Source: Channallabes apus
Taxonomy: Eukaryota; Chordata; Actinopteri; Siluriformes; Clariidae
Reading direction: 5' to 3'
NCBI GenBank assembly: GCA_030522415.1
Contig: CM060107.1
Location: forward strand, 26,906,571 to 26,970,570
Length of the DNA: 64,000 nucleotides
Shown here: in pieces, positions 32,918 through 44,769 of the stretch
Position numbering within the stretch: the first letter of the stretch is position 1
How the letters are laid out: the number at the start of each line of letters is the position of its first letter
Translations under genes and position numbers: made by a program
Notes under the pieces: generated by a model
What the model was told of the DNA's origin: nothing
What the model saw: the letters and a program-made list of their open reading frames with translations, nothing else
The model's database searches: none

Positions 32918-33865
32918 AGTAAGGGGCGGACTGGGACCAAAAAGTGGCCCTGGACTTTCTGGCCCACAGCAGCCCACATCATAATACACTGGCTCATTAA
33001 TGTAGAGATATATTTTAACACCAGTTACTAGTATAAAAAAAATAATACGGAAAGCAATGCTATTTAAACATATTATTTGAAGTATCACTGAACATATATT
33101 GGGTCATATTAGTGAAACAAAGAAACAAAGGAAAGAACATCAAGACAAACTACATATAAATCTATAAAGACAATATTTTAAAAAGAATGGCAATAAAACT
33201 GAACAGGTAAGCTGAAATAAAATCAGTAGCAGCATTACTTTTTAATTAATATTGTCTACCATAATAATTACTAGAAGGAGGTAATGCTGCTACTAATTTT
33301 ATTCCAGCTTACCTGTTCAGTTTGATTGTGATTCTTTTCACTTGGCTCTGGTAGATCAGGGGAGACGTGTTGGTCATCATCAGCAGGCACTGGTTCATTA
33401 TCACTGACCTGCTGCACTTACAGTTTACACTGATGAGTGGTAGATCTTACACTGCATCACGATGATACCCCCTGCCAAATGTTCATGATATCTCACAAAC
33501 AAAAAGGCAAATTTGTCTTTTCCTCATAAAGTGTTTAGGTCAAATTCCACCCATACAAGAGTGACAAATATGCAAAGAAAAAAATCAGGAAGGGGCACTG
33601 CACATGTAGTCAGATTGTTCCACTAGGATGAAACTGTGCCAGGTGTTAAAGCACTTTTAAAATCACACTAACTTTACACTGATCTGAATAACTTTGAATA
33701 ATGAACTTATTGTTCTTTCCTTTTTTTTTTTTTTTTTTTTACAAATATGACCCAATATATGTCCAGTGATACTTTTTATTTACATTTTTGTTTGTTATAT
33801 TTCTATACTAGTATGTGGTTTTTAAAAAATAATCTCCACTTTAATGAGCCAGTGTATTCTTCTTC
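32918..33865. repeat. Palindromic repeat region with nested hairpin
   Basis: 32980-33115 and 33740-33865 are inverted copies (AATACACTGGCTCATTAA ... ATATATTGGGTCATATT). Inside, 33196-33240 and 33285-33330 form a second inverted repeat (CTGAACAGGTAAGCTG). A minus-strand acidic open stretch (VSDNEPVPADDDQHVSPDLP) ends at a GTAAGC donor near 33310 and resembles an exon of a hAT-type transposase gene. Confidence 0.6.
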
Positions 33866-34486
33866 CTCTTTTTAAAAGGCAGAATCTGTTCATTTGAAGC
33901 ATTTCACTGCATTTACCTCTAAAGCTTTTTCTTATTTTCGTGTACTTTTCAGCTCCACCTTTTCTTCTTCCTCCATTTCATTCATTGAAATTATTAATTT
34001 GCTCAAACAAATTCGCTGCATGGAGGGATATATAGAGGGAGCGAAACATGCGCATGCGCAGTAACAAACACAGTTAGCTTCTCCGCTTTGTTTTTAATGT
34101 TGCTCGCGGCAGTGTAACAGCCCGTTAATTCATGTAATGATGAGATGGACGAACTTGTCGATGTCCGTTCTTTATTTTGCTGCATATTGTCAGGTTATAG
34201 TACAAACTTTCGGGTAGATCCTGCTATTAAATCAAACTAAAAACGAGTGAAAAGAATACAAAACTCAGACTCTATATCCCAGATACCCATCTCGCATCCA
34301 ACTTCACACACACCGGACCACATTACCCACAATGCATCTCCCGCACTGGACTACACTCCCGTAAACAGCTGTCGTAAAATCAACCTCTCTCTCTCTCCTG
34401 CAACAACACGCTCTTTGTCGGCGGCGCCCACGCACTCCTCCATATGATTAGGAAAGAGATGCAATATTATGGTTTCATAAAAGAAA
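33866..34486. other. Spacer inside the inverted repeat, no clear gene
   Basis: AT-rich sequence between the palindromic region and the right arm. A minus-strand open stretch (MQQNKERTSTSSSISSLHEL, 34185 downward) shows no recognised family. Confidence 0.3.
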
Positions 34487-35825
34487 AGAAATACCTTTTA
34501 TTTGGGGTTAAGTGACTGATGTGCCTAACATCTTTCAGCTGAGCCTCGTTTCACTGAATAATCCACCACTTTTCATCAGTATAATGACACACACACACAC
34601 AGTCGTCACTCCTCTAAATTTAAAGAATACAAACTGGTTGCGTGCGAGTTTGCTGTTTTTCCTATAGTATGCTGAAGCAAAATCAAAATAAAACATTTTA
34701 TTTTGTTTTATTCTTATTTTGCTATAATTATTCATTCATTCATCTTCTATACCGCTTAATCCTGTGTTCAGGGTCGCGGGGGACCTGGAGCCTATCCCAG
34801 GAGACTTCGGGCACTAGGCAGGGTACACCCTGGACAGGGTGCCAATCCATCGCAGGGCACACACACTCACACACCCAATCACACACTACGGGCAATTTGG
34901 GAATGCCAATTAGCCTAACTTGCATATCTTTGGACTGTGGGAGGAAACCGGAGTACCCGGAGGAAACCCACCAAGCACGGGGAGAACATGCAAATCAGCC
35001 GGGGAATCGAACCCAGACCCTGGAGGTGCAAGGCGACAGTGCTAACCACTACACCACTGCGCCGCCCATAATTCAAATAAAAAAATTTAAAACAGTATCA
35101 CGCAGGGATCGAACGCAGGTCACCCGCGTGAAACGCCGTGGACTTACCCGCTGCACCACTCAGACACTTAGAGACAACGCACCCCAGACTATAAATAGCA
35201 CCCATTCCTCCATACTGTTCTTTACAGATTTTCCTTATCATAACATGCGTTAGATAGTTTTTTTTATCACTCTATACACAATACTTTGCTATTTTTATAG
35301 ATGTTGAGCATCGTGAGCAAGCCCGAGATCATATTAACGTTAATTATCACCAGCCGGCATGAATAGGCCGACTCACGAGTAACGCTCACTCCGTAGGCTC
35401 CCTGAATATGCGGGAAAGGGCTGGAGCCACGTATTCGTGCCGGCAGGAAAAAAAAAAAACTAAACAGATCTAACAGATGAGGACTCAGATTGATGTGCAA
35501 AAAATATATAATAAAACTATATAAGTCTACATAGCCTTTATAAGACTCTACCTTAAGCGCACTTAAAACATTTTATTTAGTTTTAAAATAAAACAATTTT
35601 AAAACATCATCAATCGAGATTCGAACCAGCTCTTTGTAGATCTCTGGCCGAGCGCTCTAACCACTACACCAAGCGGGCACTTGGAGACAATGCACCCCAG
35701 AGACGTTAATAAGCCACTCGACTTCTTTGAAAGCAAGCTCTAGATAAGTGACGAAGTAAGCCTGTTATAATAATAACTTGGTGTTATTTGATCTTATTGG
35801 TTTAGAAATTTATATTTAAATAAAT
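34487..35825 (-). repeat. Right arm of the ~1-kb inverted repeat
   Basis: Inverted counterpart of 31053-32050, a few percent diverged, carrying both tRNA-like modules (35099-35166 and 35612-35680) on the minus strand. The module at 35612-35680 is the better preserved (GGTGTAGTGGTTAGAGCGCT, GGTTCGAATC). Interrupted by a SINE. Confidence 0.85.
34724..35073 (-). repeat. Full-length tRNA-derived SINE in the right arm
   Basis: The insertion (34730-35067) is flanked by ATAATT on both sides; the left arm keeps the empty site. On the minus strand it starts GGGCGGCGCAGTGGTGTAGT with A and B boxes (GGGTTCGATTCCCC). It ends in an L2-type tail (GATAGGCTCCAGGTCC ... AGCGGTATAGAAGATGAATG). Confidence 0.9.
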
Positions 35826-36539
35826 AGTAAACTTGGCCGATTTCGTTATAATTTTGTTTGATGAGTGGGGCTTGAAAATTCTCTTGAAAAATATGGTCAT
35901 TTATTTCAGTTAATAAATCTACTATAAATTTTTTTACTCATTATTGTACAGTACACATCAATAGCTCTGGTTCAGATTTTTCATGTTTGTTGTGGAAATT
36001 ACCATCACTGTTGTATTCACTGCGATGAATGAAAATGTCACTTTGCGCCACCTGGCGGCCATTTTACGAATGACTATGAAATGCAACTGATTTATTTTGG
36101 CCACCGTTGCCTTTAAACGGCGGTATGCGCGGCGGGATGGTTATTCCGATTGAGTAACCACTGTAATGACATGCTGAAACAGAGAAGGGAGAAAATGGAT
36201 CTTTAACTTCTCTAATGAGACATTCTTTCACTTTACACGCGTGCACACACGTGTTATACGAAACAGCACACGCGCTCTGTACACACGCGCTTAAACACTT
36301 TGTAATATAAAAAAAATTAAAACGAGAGCACACAAAATCCTTATCAACTGTTTATTCTCCTTTATTCACAAAAACAAACAAACTCCAACACACGCGACAC
36401 TCTACAGCAGGAAGTGCGCATGCGCCTTTTGCCCTTCTATGGCAAGCCCCGAGGGGATAAAAACCTCACACACATATATGCACCTCATGAGCGCCTGTGC
36501 ATCTAACATTAGCACAATATAACAAAATCAAATTAGGTC
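35826..36539. other. Intron, no gene identified
   Basis: Begins with further hAT-end-like sequence (ACTTGGCCGATTTCG, to about 35880). The rest shows nothing I can assign. Confidence 0.4.
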
Positions 36540-36559
36540 TGTTACACATCCAATCGAAT

Positions 36560-36790
36560 ATGGCCAAAGTAAAAAAAAATGCAGCAAACCTCAGCAATTC
36601 CCAGTTTAAATAAAATTACGTTATGTAAAATAGTTTCTTTGTGTTTTAATTTTTATTTATGCATTTTCAGATACAAATTGCTATATTTTGTGATATATAT
36701 CGTTATCGAGGTAGAAAATTGCTTCTACCGTGATAGAAGATTTTTGTTATATCGCCCACCCCTATATATTTTTGTTATATCACCCACCCG
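36560..36790 (-). repeat. hAT MITE fragment
   Basis: Inverted relative of 41834-42000: CAAATTGCTATATTTTGTGA and the terminal TATATCGCCCACCCCTA. Truncated at its other end. Confidence 0.7.
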
Positions 36791-37780
36791 CGTTCTTCGC
36801 CCAAGTGGAGCTAGCCGCGGACTTCGCAGGCTGGTCTCCGGCAGAAACGGCCGTAAGGGTTGCACTCTCGCTGAAGGGCGACGCGCTCCGGGCGCTGGAA
36901 GACCTCCGGGCCGATGAGCGGAAGGACTGGGCAAAGCTCCGCGAGTCACTTCACCTCCGGTTCGGCGCCGGTGACCGTCAAGAAGCAGCGTGCGAGGAGC
37001 TGGCGGTCCGCGAGTGTCCGCGCACGTCTGAGCCACTGGGCGCCGGGGCTATCCAGAGTGCGAGCCCAATAAGCAGGAAGAGCTAGCTTATCGCGCTTTT
37101 CTTCGAGGACTCCGACCGCCGCGGCGAAAGAGCCGAGCGACCACCCGCAGCTCGGGGGCACTCGGTAGGTCAATCTAGCCGGGGACAGGGCTACCCGTCA
37201 CGGCTAAACAACGAAAAAGTCTCTGGGGTTTCGCGGCGATGCCGAGGCAACGTTCCTAGGCCTGAGGGACAGCGTACCCCAGCAGCCGTCGAACTAGTGC
37301 CAGTGGTCGTGCCAGGTGAATATCCGTCCGGTACGGCGAGCGAGGTAAAGAGCGCGTGTGCCGAGTTACTCCCTCGCCGAGAGCATCGCCCGCAGTCGTT
37401 TCGCCTGCGCCGCAGCTGGTCAGTGAACGCATTCACAGCCAGGGGCGAGGTTTTTCTGGTGGTGAGCAAGTGTGGGTGTGTTCCTCCGGAAGGAAGAGAG
37501 GGCTTTCACCCAAGTTCATGTCTCGCTGGGTGCGGTTGGCGGGGCGGCGAGACATCGCCGCACGCCGGCGAGACATCGAAATCTGCGGAGGCCGGCCCGC
37601 CTCCGGGACAATGTGCTTTTCTACAAATGGACCCCGGCGTTCACAGCGCCAGCGCCGACCGCCTTCATGCCTCCAAGACTGAGAGTCATGGTGACCGGGG
37701 ACGGTCACAGCTCGGGTGGGGGCAGTGTGGCGTGGGCGGTGCGGCGGCTGACGACCGTCATGCCTTGCGGGGGAATTCTA
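36790..37780 (+). pseudogene. Ty3/gypsy gag remnant (GC-rich)
   Basis: An abruptly GC-rich island. The plus frame encodes a gag capsid stretch: VELAADFAGWSPAETAVRVA, then LKGDALRALEDLRADERKDW and LHLRFGAGDRQEAA. After a frameshift at about 37040 the capsid continues with QEELAYRAFLRGLRPPRR. Nothing downstream could be assigned to pol. A purine run (GCGGGGGAATTC, 37767-37778) just before the LTR looks like a polypurine tract. Confidence 0.7.
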
Positions 37781-37972
37781 TGTGTCCACCATGAGATAGT
37801 AGGGTGTTTGGGTTAGTGGCTTCGGCCGAGTTGGGCGTGTGTGGGTGTGTGTGCTTGACCTGTGTGTGTGCGCTTGTGCTGAGTTAATAAACTACTCCCC
37901 AGCCATTTGCATTGGGGAGCAAGTAAGCTCACTCGTACTCCAAGATCCCTGCTAGCGTCGAAAAACGCTACA
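37781..37972 (+). repeat. Ty3/gypsy 3' LTR (putative)
   Basis: 192 bp from TGTGTCCACC to ...AACGCTACA, preceded by a polypurine tract and containing AATAAA (about 37887). Fits the gag remnant immediately upstream, so the element lost its pol region and 5' end. Confidence 0.6.
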
Positions 37973-38029
37973 ATATATATATAAAACAGCCCTACTGTAG
38001 TAATAAATTGTGTGCAAAAAGCTTTTTCA

Positions 38030-38290
38030 GGATGGTGTGTGTGTGACAGTGCTGCCGCTGCTCAGGATGCTCTCGATAGTCCCTCCATGATAGATTGTAA
38101 CAATTGGTTGTGGAAGCTGGGCCTTGCTCAGCCTTCTTAGGAAGAAGAGACGTGCAAAGTTGGTTTTGAAAGGACCAGGTGAGATTCTTTTCCAGGTGGA
38201 CACCCAGGAATTTGGTGCTGTTGACGATCTCCACAGAGAGAAGGTGTGAGTGCAACAGAATGGTAATCATTGAGACAGAACAAAGGAAGT
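38030..38290 (-). pseudogene. LINE reverse transcriptase C-terminal relic
   Basis: Minus-strand residues VEIVNSTKFLGVHLEKNLTW followed by KKAEQG match the end of the RT domain of non-LTR elements of the L2/Rex1 type (FLGVHL...LTW). Frames are broken beyond that. Confidence 0.6.
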
Positions 38291-38379
38291 AAGAAGTGGG
38301 CTTTATGGAAGAAGTGCAACCCAAAAGCCATTCGATATGGAAACAAGGCAAAGAAACAATTCAACTATGCATGAAAACA

Positions 38380-38700
38380 CAGAAACCAGGGTGCAGAAAA
38401 ATGGCAGCAGGTGCTCTGGACCAATGCAGGCAACAGTGAAGCATGATTGAGGTTCCTTGCAACTCTGGGGCTGCATTTATACAAGTGGAGTTGGAGATTT
38501 GGTCAGGATTAATGGTGTCCTCAATGCTGAGAAATAGAGGCAGATACTTACCCATCATGCAATACCGTCAGGGAAGCGTCTGATTGGTCACAAATTTATT
38601 CTGCAGGAGAACGGCGAGCCCAAGCATATAGCCAATATGATTAGCAACTACCTTCAGTGTAGGGAAAAATAAGTGTCTGCCTAATACTGGGTCACACCAA
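38380..38700 (+). pseudogene. Tc1-like transposase relic
   Basis: Nucleotide motifs AATGGTGTCCTCAATGCTGA and ACAAATTTATTCTGCAGGAG are hallmark Tc1 coding stretches between the first and second Asp. No open frame survives. Confidence 0.6.
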
Positions 38701-38912
38701 ATACTAATTTAAGTTGGATTGGATTTCTCATCTATTTATTTACTTTCCATGGGTGTGCCCCACCAGCTCAGACAGTAGTACTGGCTGCAACGTATGATTT
38801 ATATGAAGATACTCATTACAACACATTATCATTTCTGTAGCAGCAGATATTTCAAGGGACTTTCGGGATGTTTCACATAATCTGAGGATATCATTATTAT
38901 TATTACTACTAC

Positions 38913-38945
<33 letters not shown>

Positions 38946-39072
38946 ATTTAGTAAAGAGAAATGTCTATTTAAGCATTATCACCTGATCTGATTTAACGTA
39001 GACACAAGGCCACGGGCAATCACAGCCATGCTGGTACAACAGCAAGATTGTTATATTGCTTTTATTCATCAG

Positions 39073-39140
<68 letters not shown>

Positions 39141-39724
39141 TTCAGTTCTGACTGAAAGCCTGAAGTATGTGTAGCAACCCATTCAGTGCAACATTAGTAA
39201 AGTAAGTAGTGTTGCTGGGATTTTATGTTTTACTGTAGACCCAGACTGGCGGAGTTACGCAAATCCCAGCAAACTGTGTTCTTGTGCTTATAGTAGAACT
39301 ACAGTACAACAACATTTTCAGGATGCATTCTTTGAATTGTCAACTTCAACACCAGAATGTATGACATCATCACCGTACCACCGCATGTGTGTTTTATCCC
39401 TTAGAAAATGTCTTTAATATGGATATGGAATTGAGATATGGGCAAATGGAATAATACAGTGCATCAGGAATAGAATGTACTGTATAGTTGGAATAGCAAA
39501 AAGAAAAAAGATGAACAGCATATTAGCACATACTAAAATTATAGCAAATATAGCACATATTTAATTAAATTATTAAAACATTTAATAATAAACCGGGGAG
39601 GACGGGGTGAGAGGTGAGTGGAACAAAAATAATTTAAAAAGTTAGCAAACTTACCAAACCACCTTTTCTGTTCCATTATAATGTCCATTCAGAGAATGAT
39701 GTTTCATTTCGTGACATGATTTAC
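38701..39724. other. Intron with (ATT)n and (TA)n tracts
   Basis: ATT repeats at about 38893-38944 and a TA run at 39077-39127. Nothing coding was seen; the missing DLAGSE exon was looked for here without success. Confidence 0.5.
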
Positions 39725-39835
39725 CTGAAATATGGCATGAGATCTGGAGGATGAGGCGTTCACATCAGTAGAGCGTTGTGTTCTCTGTGTGCTACCCAAA
39801 TTCAGAGCATCAATAATTTCCTTGGTTGATTTGGA
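39725..39835 (-). CDS. Kinesin-8 exon 4 (switch I, SSRSH)
   Basis: This 111-nt exon is phase 0 at both ends, with acceptor CCTTGTAG and donor CAG|GTAAAT. It encodes 37 residues, including STKEIIDALNLGSTQRTQ, then DVNASSSRSHAIFQ. The Nxx-SSRSH motif is the kinesin switch-I loop that senses the nucleotide gamma-phosphate, and it is fully conserved. It is too short to show up as a long open frame and is placed by motif and splice sites. It lies between exons 3 and 5 as expected. The next exon (DLAGSE) was not found downstream. Confidence 0.85.
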
Positions 39836-39858
39836 CTACAAGGTAGACAGATCAACAC

Positions 39859-39860
<2 letters not shown>

Positions 39861-39913
<53 letters not shown>
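39861..39913. repeat. (CA)n microsatellite
   Basis: About 50 nt of CA, immediately upstream of kinesin exon 4 in transcript sense. Confidence 0.95.
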
Positions 39914-39914
<1 letters not shown>

Positions 39915-40079
39915 TATGGCCAAAACATGGTATTGGTGCTAAATAAAAGTCTCTAGGTAAAAAAGTGAATTAGGTTCACAGATAGAATCTTATAACACCA
40001 TTTTTCATAATTGGTAATGCTTCTCCCGATCCATGCTTAATTTTTTGTAAATACAGGAGGATGAGAGCTACTGTAAGCT

Positions 40080-40650
40080 ATAATCATTGCTGGAGGATGA
40101 CTCTCACCCCCTGTATCAAACAGTTTAATCTCTGAGCAGCTCCTTCAGTGTTTTCTCCCTGCTATTAGACTGTACAATCAGAGCTGCTTCCAGTAAACCA
40201 GTCTCCATATTGCACACTGTTGTATACTGTTATATACTTTTATAATCTCTCTCTCTCTTGGAGAGAACAAAGTGGAGCCTTGTGCCAGTGCACTCCGCAG
40301 TATACCTGTGTATGTGAGAGAGTGCAGGTGGAACTATGGGATACATGTCCCACTCCTCCAACATCTGGCATCTATCCGTTAACAGGACGATATGAGATCA
40401 TTACGATATCAGATCGTTACTACATTGTTAACACCTTGGCAAAAGTTCGTAATAGTCAGTAGCTTCGTTTTAATTTTGCTTCACGTCAGATAGCGATGTT
40501 AAAACACTCACGTATGTTACATCGTTTCGTGCGGCCCGATCGGGAATGGTGTGCTATGACTTTTCTAAGGGGTGGCTGCTTTGAGACAATGACCATTGAT
40601 TGTTAAAAGCCCTATATAAATAAAATTGAATTGAATTGAATAAAACTGAA
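40080..40650 (+). repeat. LINE 3' region and tail
   Basis: GAGCAGCTCCTTCAGTGTTT and CCAGTCTCCATATTGCACAC are typical of fish LINE 3' sequence. The end CTATATAAATAAAATTGAAT with TTGAA repeats is a LINE-type tail. Confidence 0.55.
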
Positions 40651-41303
40651 AAATGGCCATTTGTGAGGCATATATAAAATCATCTCTCTAAAACTTACTT
40701 CAGAAGTAGCTTCTTTGTCACACACATTTTCTGTATTACATTTCTAACATAAAACAAACAAACAAAAAAAAAAAAAAGCAGCACCAACACTGAGGTTGCT
40801 GTGTTGGATCAGGCCGGTGATTAGTATCCTGGTGATGCTGAATGCTGAGTGGTTGGAGTGGTTAGATGAGAGGGGAAATTAGGTTGCTACTGAGGTTGTT
40901 ACATAAACAACCAGTCATGTCGTTTTGAGTCACTGAGTTGTGCAAAATAGTAACTGTAAATAGTGCAAATGTTTATTAAATCCTTAAAAAAGCTCATATG
41001 TTCAAGGAATTATGGCCAGTTTGCACCCTTTTACAAGTTTGTACATGTTTCCATGTTACAAATTAAATTCATAGTAAATTATTTTCCCCCCACATCTGAA
41101 CCGTGACTGTACCGACAACTGTGTCTTCTGCATCTCATTACACACCTACCAGTTTGTGCTAATAGTCTCATGGCAGGCTTCTCATCCTGCTATTCTGAAA
41201 ATTTTTCATAATAACCTGAATCCTCACTATTGAACTAAACTGTAAAATGTAGGTTAAAAAGTGGGTAAATCATGATTTAATGCTCTCTCAGTCCCATACA
41301 TAC
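40651..41303. other. Intron, no feature identified
   Basis: AT-rich sequence between the LINE tail and exon 3; nothing recognised. Confidence 0.4.
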
Positions 41304-41393
41304 CCAGCGAGGATTCAGGATATCGGCCTTCACTCTTGTCCTGTCACTTGTCGAGGAATTCGCCAGGAGGTCGTAAATCTCTTCGTTATAAAT
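41304..41393 (-). CDS. Kinesin-8 exon 3 (YNEEIYDLL)
   Basis: This is a 90-nt exon, phase 0 at both ends, flanked by AACAG and TGG|GTATGT. It encodes 30 residues: IYNEEIYDLLANSS... ending ADILNPRW. The YNE..DLL motif follows SYLE in every kinesin-8 motor, and here it follows the PYVE end of exon 2. The expected VREDxxKGVVVHGL segment is only partly recognisable. Reading past the donor gives a weakly similar continuation before a stop, so the 3' border is uncertain. Confidence 0.7.
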
Positions 41394-41825
41394 CTGTTCA
41401 TTCAGAAATAATCAGTCCATCATGATGCTACAGAAAGAATTTGTGCTCATGGAAGCCATTTTGAATGAAACACTGACAGAAATGGAGAAAGACTGGACTG
41501 AACAATGAAAAATAAATGCATAAAAAAATTTAATAATAAATGTATATAAACATCAAAGGGTAGCTCTAAGTTATGTTTGAATTATGCAATCACATTAGGT
41601 ACTCAAAGTGGTCACCATCAGCATCCAGACACTTTTGATTTTGGTGAACTAATGCGTGGTGAAGGTTGTTTTCTCCATTACACCACTTTCTTTGGCGTTG
41701 AACTCCACACACATTTTCAAATTTACAATACTACTTTAAAGCGATTTTGCATCGCTCGAATGTAAAGCATGCCTCTGCCATTTTTTTTGGCTCTCTTCGG
41801 GCGATCAGATGATAACATCAACAAT

Positions 41826-42370
41826 GGTGCGACTAGGGGTGGGCAATATAACCAAAATCTTCTATCACAGTAGAAGCAATTTTCTACCTTGATAACGATA
41901 TGTATCACAATATAGCAATTTGTATCTGAAAATGCATAAATAAAAATTCAAACACAAAGAAACTATTTTACATAATGTAATTTAATTTAAATCTCCTCGG
42001 TTGTTGGTTTTGTCACATGTACTGTAAGCAAACTCATTGCTGCTGCACCGTCTTCTTCCATTGTCGAAGTGTATGTGAAGCCAAACACATCAAAAGTGGG
42101 ATGAAACCGTGGCACCCGATTGAACCAAATATCTGCGCGGCCCAGTGGACTTTGGTTTGCCCACGCCGGCTCAATCGGGTGCCACGGTTTCGTCCCACTT
42201 TAGATGTGTTTGGCTTCCCATATAAGTAAATGTGTATTGCGTGGTTACGTAACGTGCAACGTCACGTGATCTCAATCGCGATTAAGACGATAGACCAAAA
42301 TCTCTATCTGTTGACAAATTTCTAACGGTTAATCGTGTCTACCGGTATATCGCCCACCCCTAGGTGTGAC
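41826..42370. mobile_element. hAT MITE with 8-bp target duplication
   Basis: The element (41834-42362, 529 bp) has ends TAGGGGTGGGCAATATA and, inverted, TAGGGGTGGGCGATATA. Flanks are GGTGCGAC and GGTGTGAC (one mismatch). Non-coding. Confidence 0.85.
42076..42220. repeat. Long hairpin inside the hAT MITE
   Basis: Two ~50-nt arms (AAGCCAAACACATC ... GTGGCACCCGATTGA and its complement) differ at only about three positions and enclose a ~41-nt loop. Confidence 0.85.
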
Positions 42371-42505
42371 TATTAACATCTTTAGAGGAAACATAATACT
42401 ACACATTTTAAAAAAGGCCAGAGATAAGAAATGTTAAAATGTGTATAGATTTTTGGGCCCCTTTCTATACACACACATACACACAGAGAAACATATAGAC
42501 ATTGC

Positions 42506-43990
42506 TGTAAAAAAGTATTTGCCCCTTCATTTTAGTTTTTTTGTTTTTAAAAAAATCATAAATGATTCAGATCGTCAAAGAAATTTTTATGCTGAATAAA
42601 TATAAAAATGCAGTTTTTAAATAAAAAATTTATTTATTAAGGAAAAAAACTGTCCAGTATTACCACACATAGGGAATACTGGGCCTCAAGTGTGTTGACA
42701 GCTGCCCAAGTATATTTGGAACCTCTGCAAGTGGTCCTCAGTATGTGGGACATGTGTACGCAATCATGCTAAAAAGAGGATGTTTACTGCAATGCGACGT
42801 AATGGGGAAAAGATGGCGGGGAGGACGATGCACTGGACTCAGAATTGTGAAAAAACAAAGGACACATCAGGAAATTAAATCAAAGACTTTGAACCACAGT
42901 GGCAAAAAAAAGTATATAAACCCTTTGGAATTTCATAGTTTTTCGCATTAATTTGTCATAAGATATGATCTGATCTTTATCTAAATCAGGAGTACTGACA
43001 AAGAACATGAAGATCAAAGAAGATCTATGATCAATAATTGCTGATTTACATAAAGCTGGAAAGGGTTACAAAGTACAAAGTAGATTTTGCAGTCTACAAG
43101 TGGAAACACATTGGGACTGTGGCTACTCGAACAAAAAGTGGGCGCCCAGTCAAAATAACCCGAGGAGCACAACGAAGATTCATCAATGACGTAAAAAAAA
43201 TCCTGCGTGACAGATCTGAAGGCATCATTGGAACTGGCCAATATCTGCGTTCATGAGTCTACAGTACGTAAGACACTGAACAAGTAGAGTGTCCATGGCA
43301 GGACACCACGAAGGAAGCCCCTGCTTACTAAAAAGAACATTCACTCCAGAGCGATATTGGCAAAATGTTTTGTGCACTGATGAAATGAAGATTGACCTAT
43401 TTGAAAAGAACACATCTGATGAAAAAAGGGCACTGCATATCTTCATTAATATAATATCCCAACCGTAAAGTATAGTGGAGGAAACATCATGATTTGGGCC
43501 TGCTTTGCAGTCATTAAGGAGAAGATGAATTCTCAAGTGTATCACAAAAATTCTTCAGGATAATGTGAGAATGTTTGGACATCAACTGAAACTCTGTAGA
43601 AGTTGGGTGATGCAACATGACTATGACTCAAAACACCAGAACTAGTACACAACAGAATGCCCTAAAAAAAACAAAAACATTATCCATCTTTTGGAGTGGC
43701 CAAGTCAGAGCTCAGACCTCAACCTAATAGAGATGCTATGGAATGACTTGAAGAGAGCCATACACATGATATACCCAAAGAATATGACGGAGCTAAAGCA
43801 TTTCTGCCAGGAAGAATGGGCTAAATTCCTCTCAAACTACAGTATTTGCAGGTCTGCTCCACAGCTACAGGATGTGCCAGAAGGTGGTTATTGCTGCCAG
43901 GGGGGTCAACGATTTATTAATTCCCAGGGTTCACCTTCTTCTGCCACTACCTTTTTGAATATTGTGTTCAATAAAGGCATTAAGGTTCAG
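42506..43990 (+). pseudogene. Two overlapping Tc1-like relics
   Basis: 42506-42650 resembles the terminus of the young Tc1 family (GTAAAAAAGTATTTGCCCC). 42898-43990 is another decayed Tc1: terminus AGTATATAAACCCTTTGGAA, HTH part AAGTGGGCGCCCAGTCAAAA, TGGAGTGGCCAAGTCAGAGC and the DLN-IEMLWNDLKRAIH block (about 43700-43765). Multiple stops and shifts. Confidence 0.75.
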
Positions 43991-44043
43991 AATTTTTTTG
44001 TGTTTTGTGTCACATTATATTTGTCAATAGTTACAGACCTGGC

Positions 44044-44655
44044 CATTAAGTATACGCGTATTTTCCCGTGAGATGCCGCAATCTGGCGCGTGACGTGCCG
44101 CAAGCAACATTTGAGAATTTAAATAAATGTGTTGTGCTTCACTGAATATTCGCCAGAAGGCGCATGGAAGGACTTATCTAAAAGCCAGTGTGCGGGCACG
44201 CACACACACACGCACACATTAACGGAGAGACAGTTTTTAAAAATTAGCAAGGAACATCGCTAGTCACACTCGCGTGAGCGCATACTAACGGAATCATTAA
44301 CCAGTATTTTTTTTTTTCCCGACTGCGGTCAAATGACTGGTGCTCTGCGCTTGTAATGTTAAGGACTGCATTAAACAGAGTATTGACTCAGAATTGCACC
44401 TGTCTCTTTCTGCATGTTACAGAGAGCTTTCGCGTCCATTACAGTTACAATACAGTGTTACAAAACAGGTATGTCACGGGTAAAGTAACACTAAAACAGT
44501 CTGCTCTTGGGTCCTGCCTTGTTTCACGTTCCCTGACAGGATTACACGCATTTACATAATGTTCTATGGTTAAATGCGTTATGCAATATGAAATTTTGTC
44601 TTAAGAGCTCGCCTCCGGACCGGATAAAATTTCTATGCCGAGAGACCACTGTAAA
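44044..44655. repeat. Tc1/mariner-type MITE relic
   Basis: Shares AACGGAGAGACAGTTTT and GGAACATCGCTAGTCACACT with 29820-29880 and ends GCCGAGAGACCACTGTA. Decayed member of the same family as 29493 and 62109. Confidence 0.5.
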
Positions 44656-44769
44656 TCTAAATGTTTTGTTGAAGGTCATATTTACTTGTTGTTTGTTGGA
44701 CGTGGTTGAAGACATTTTGTGCTGACAGACAATGCTGGCCCATTGTCCCACACATATTTGACCCCTATA

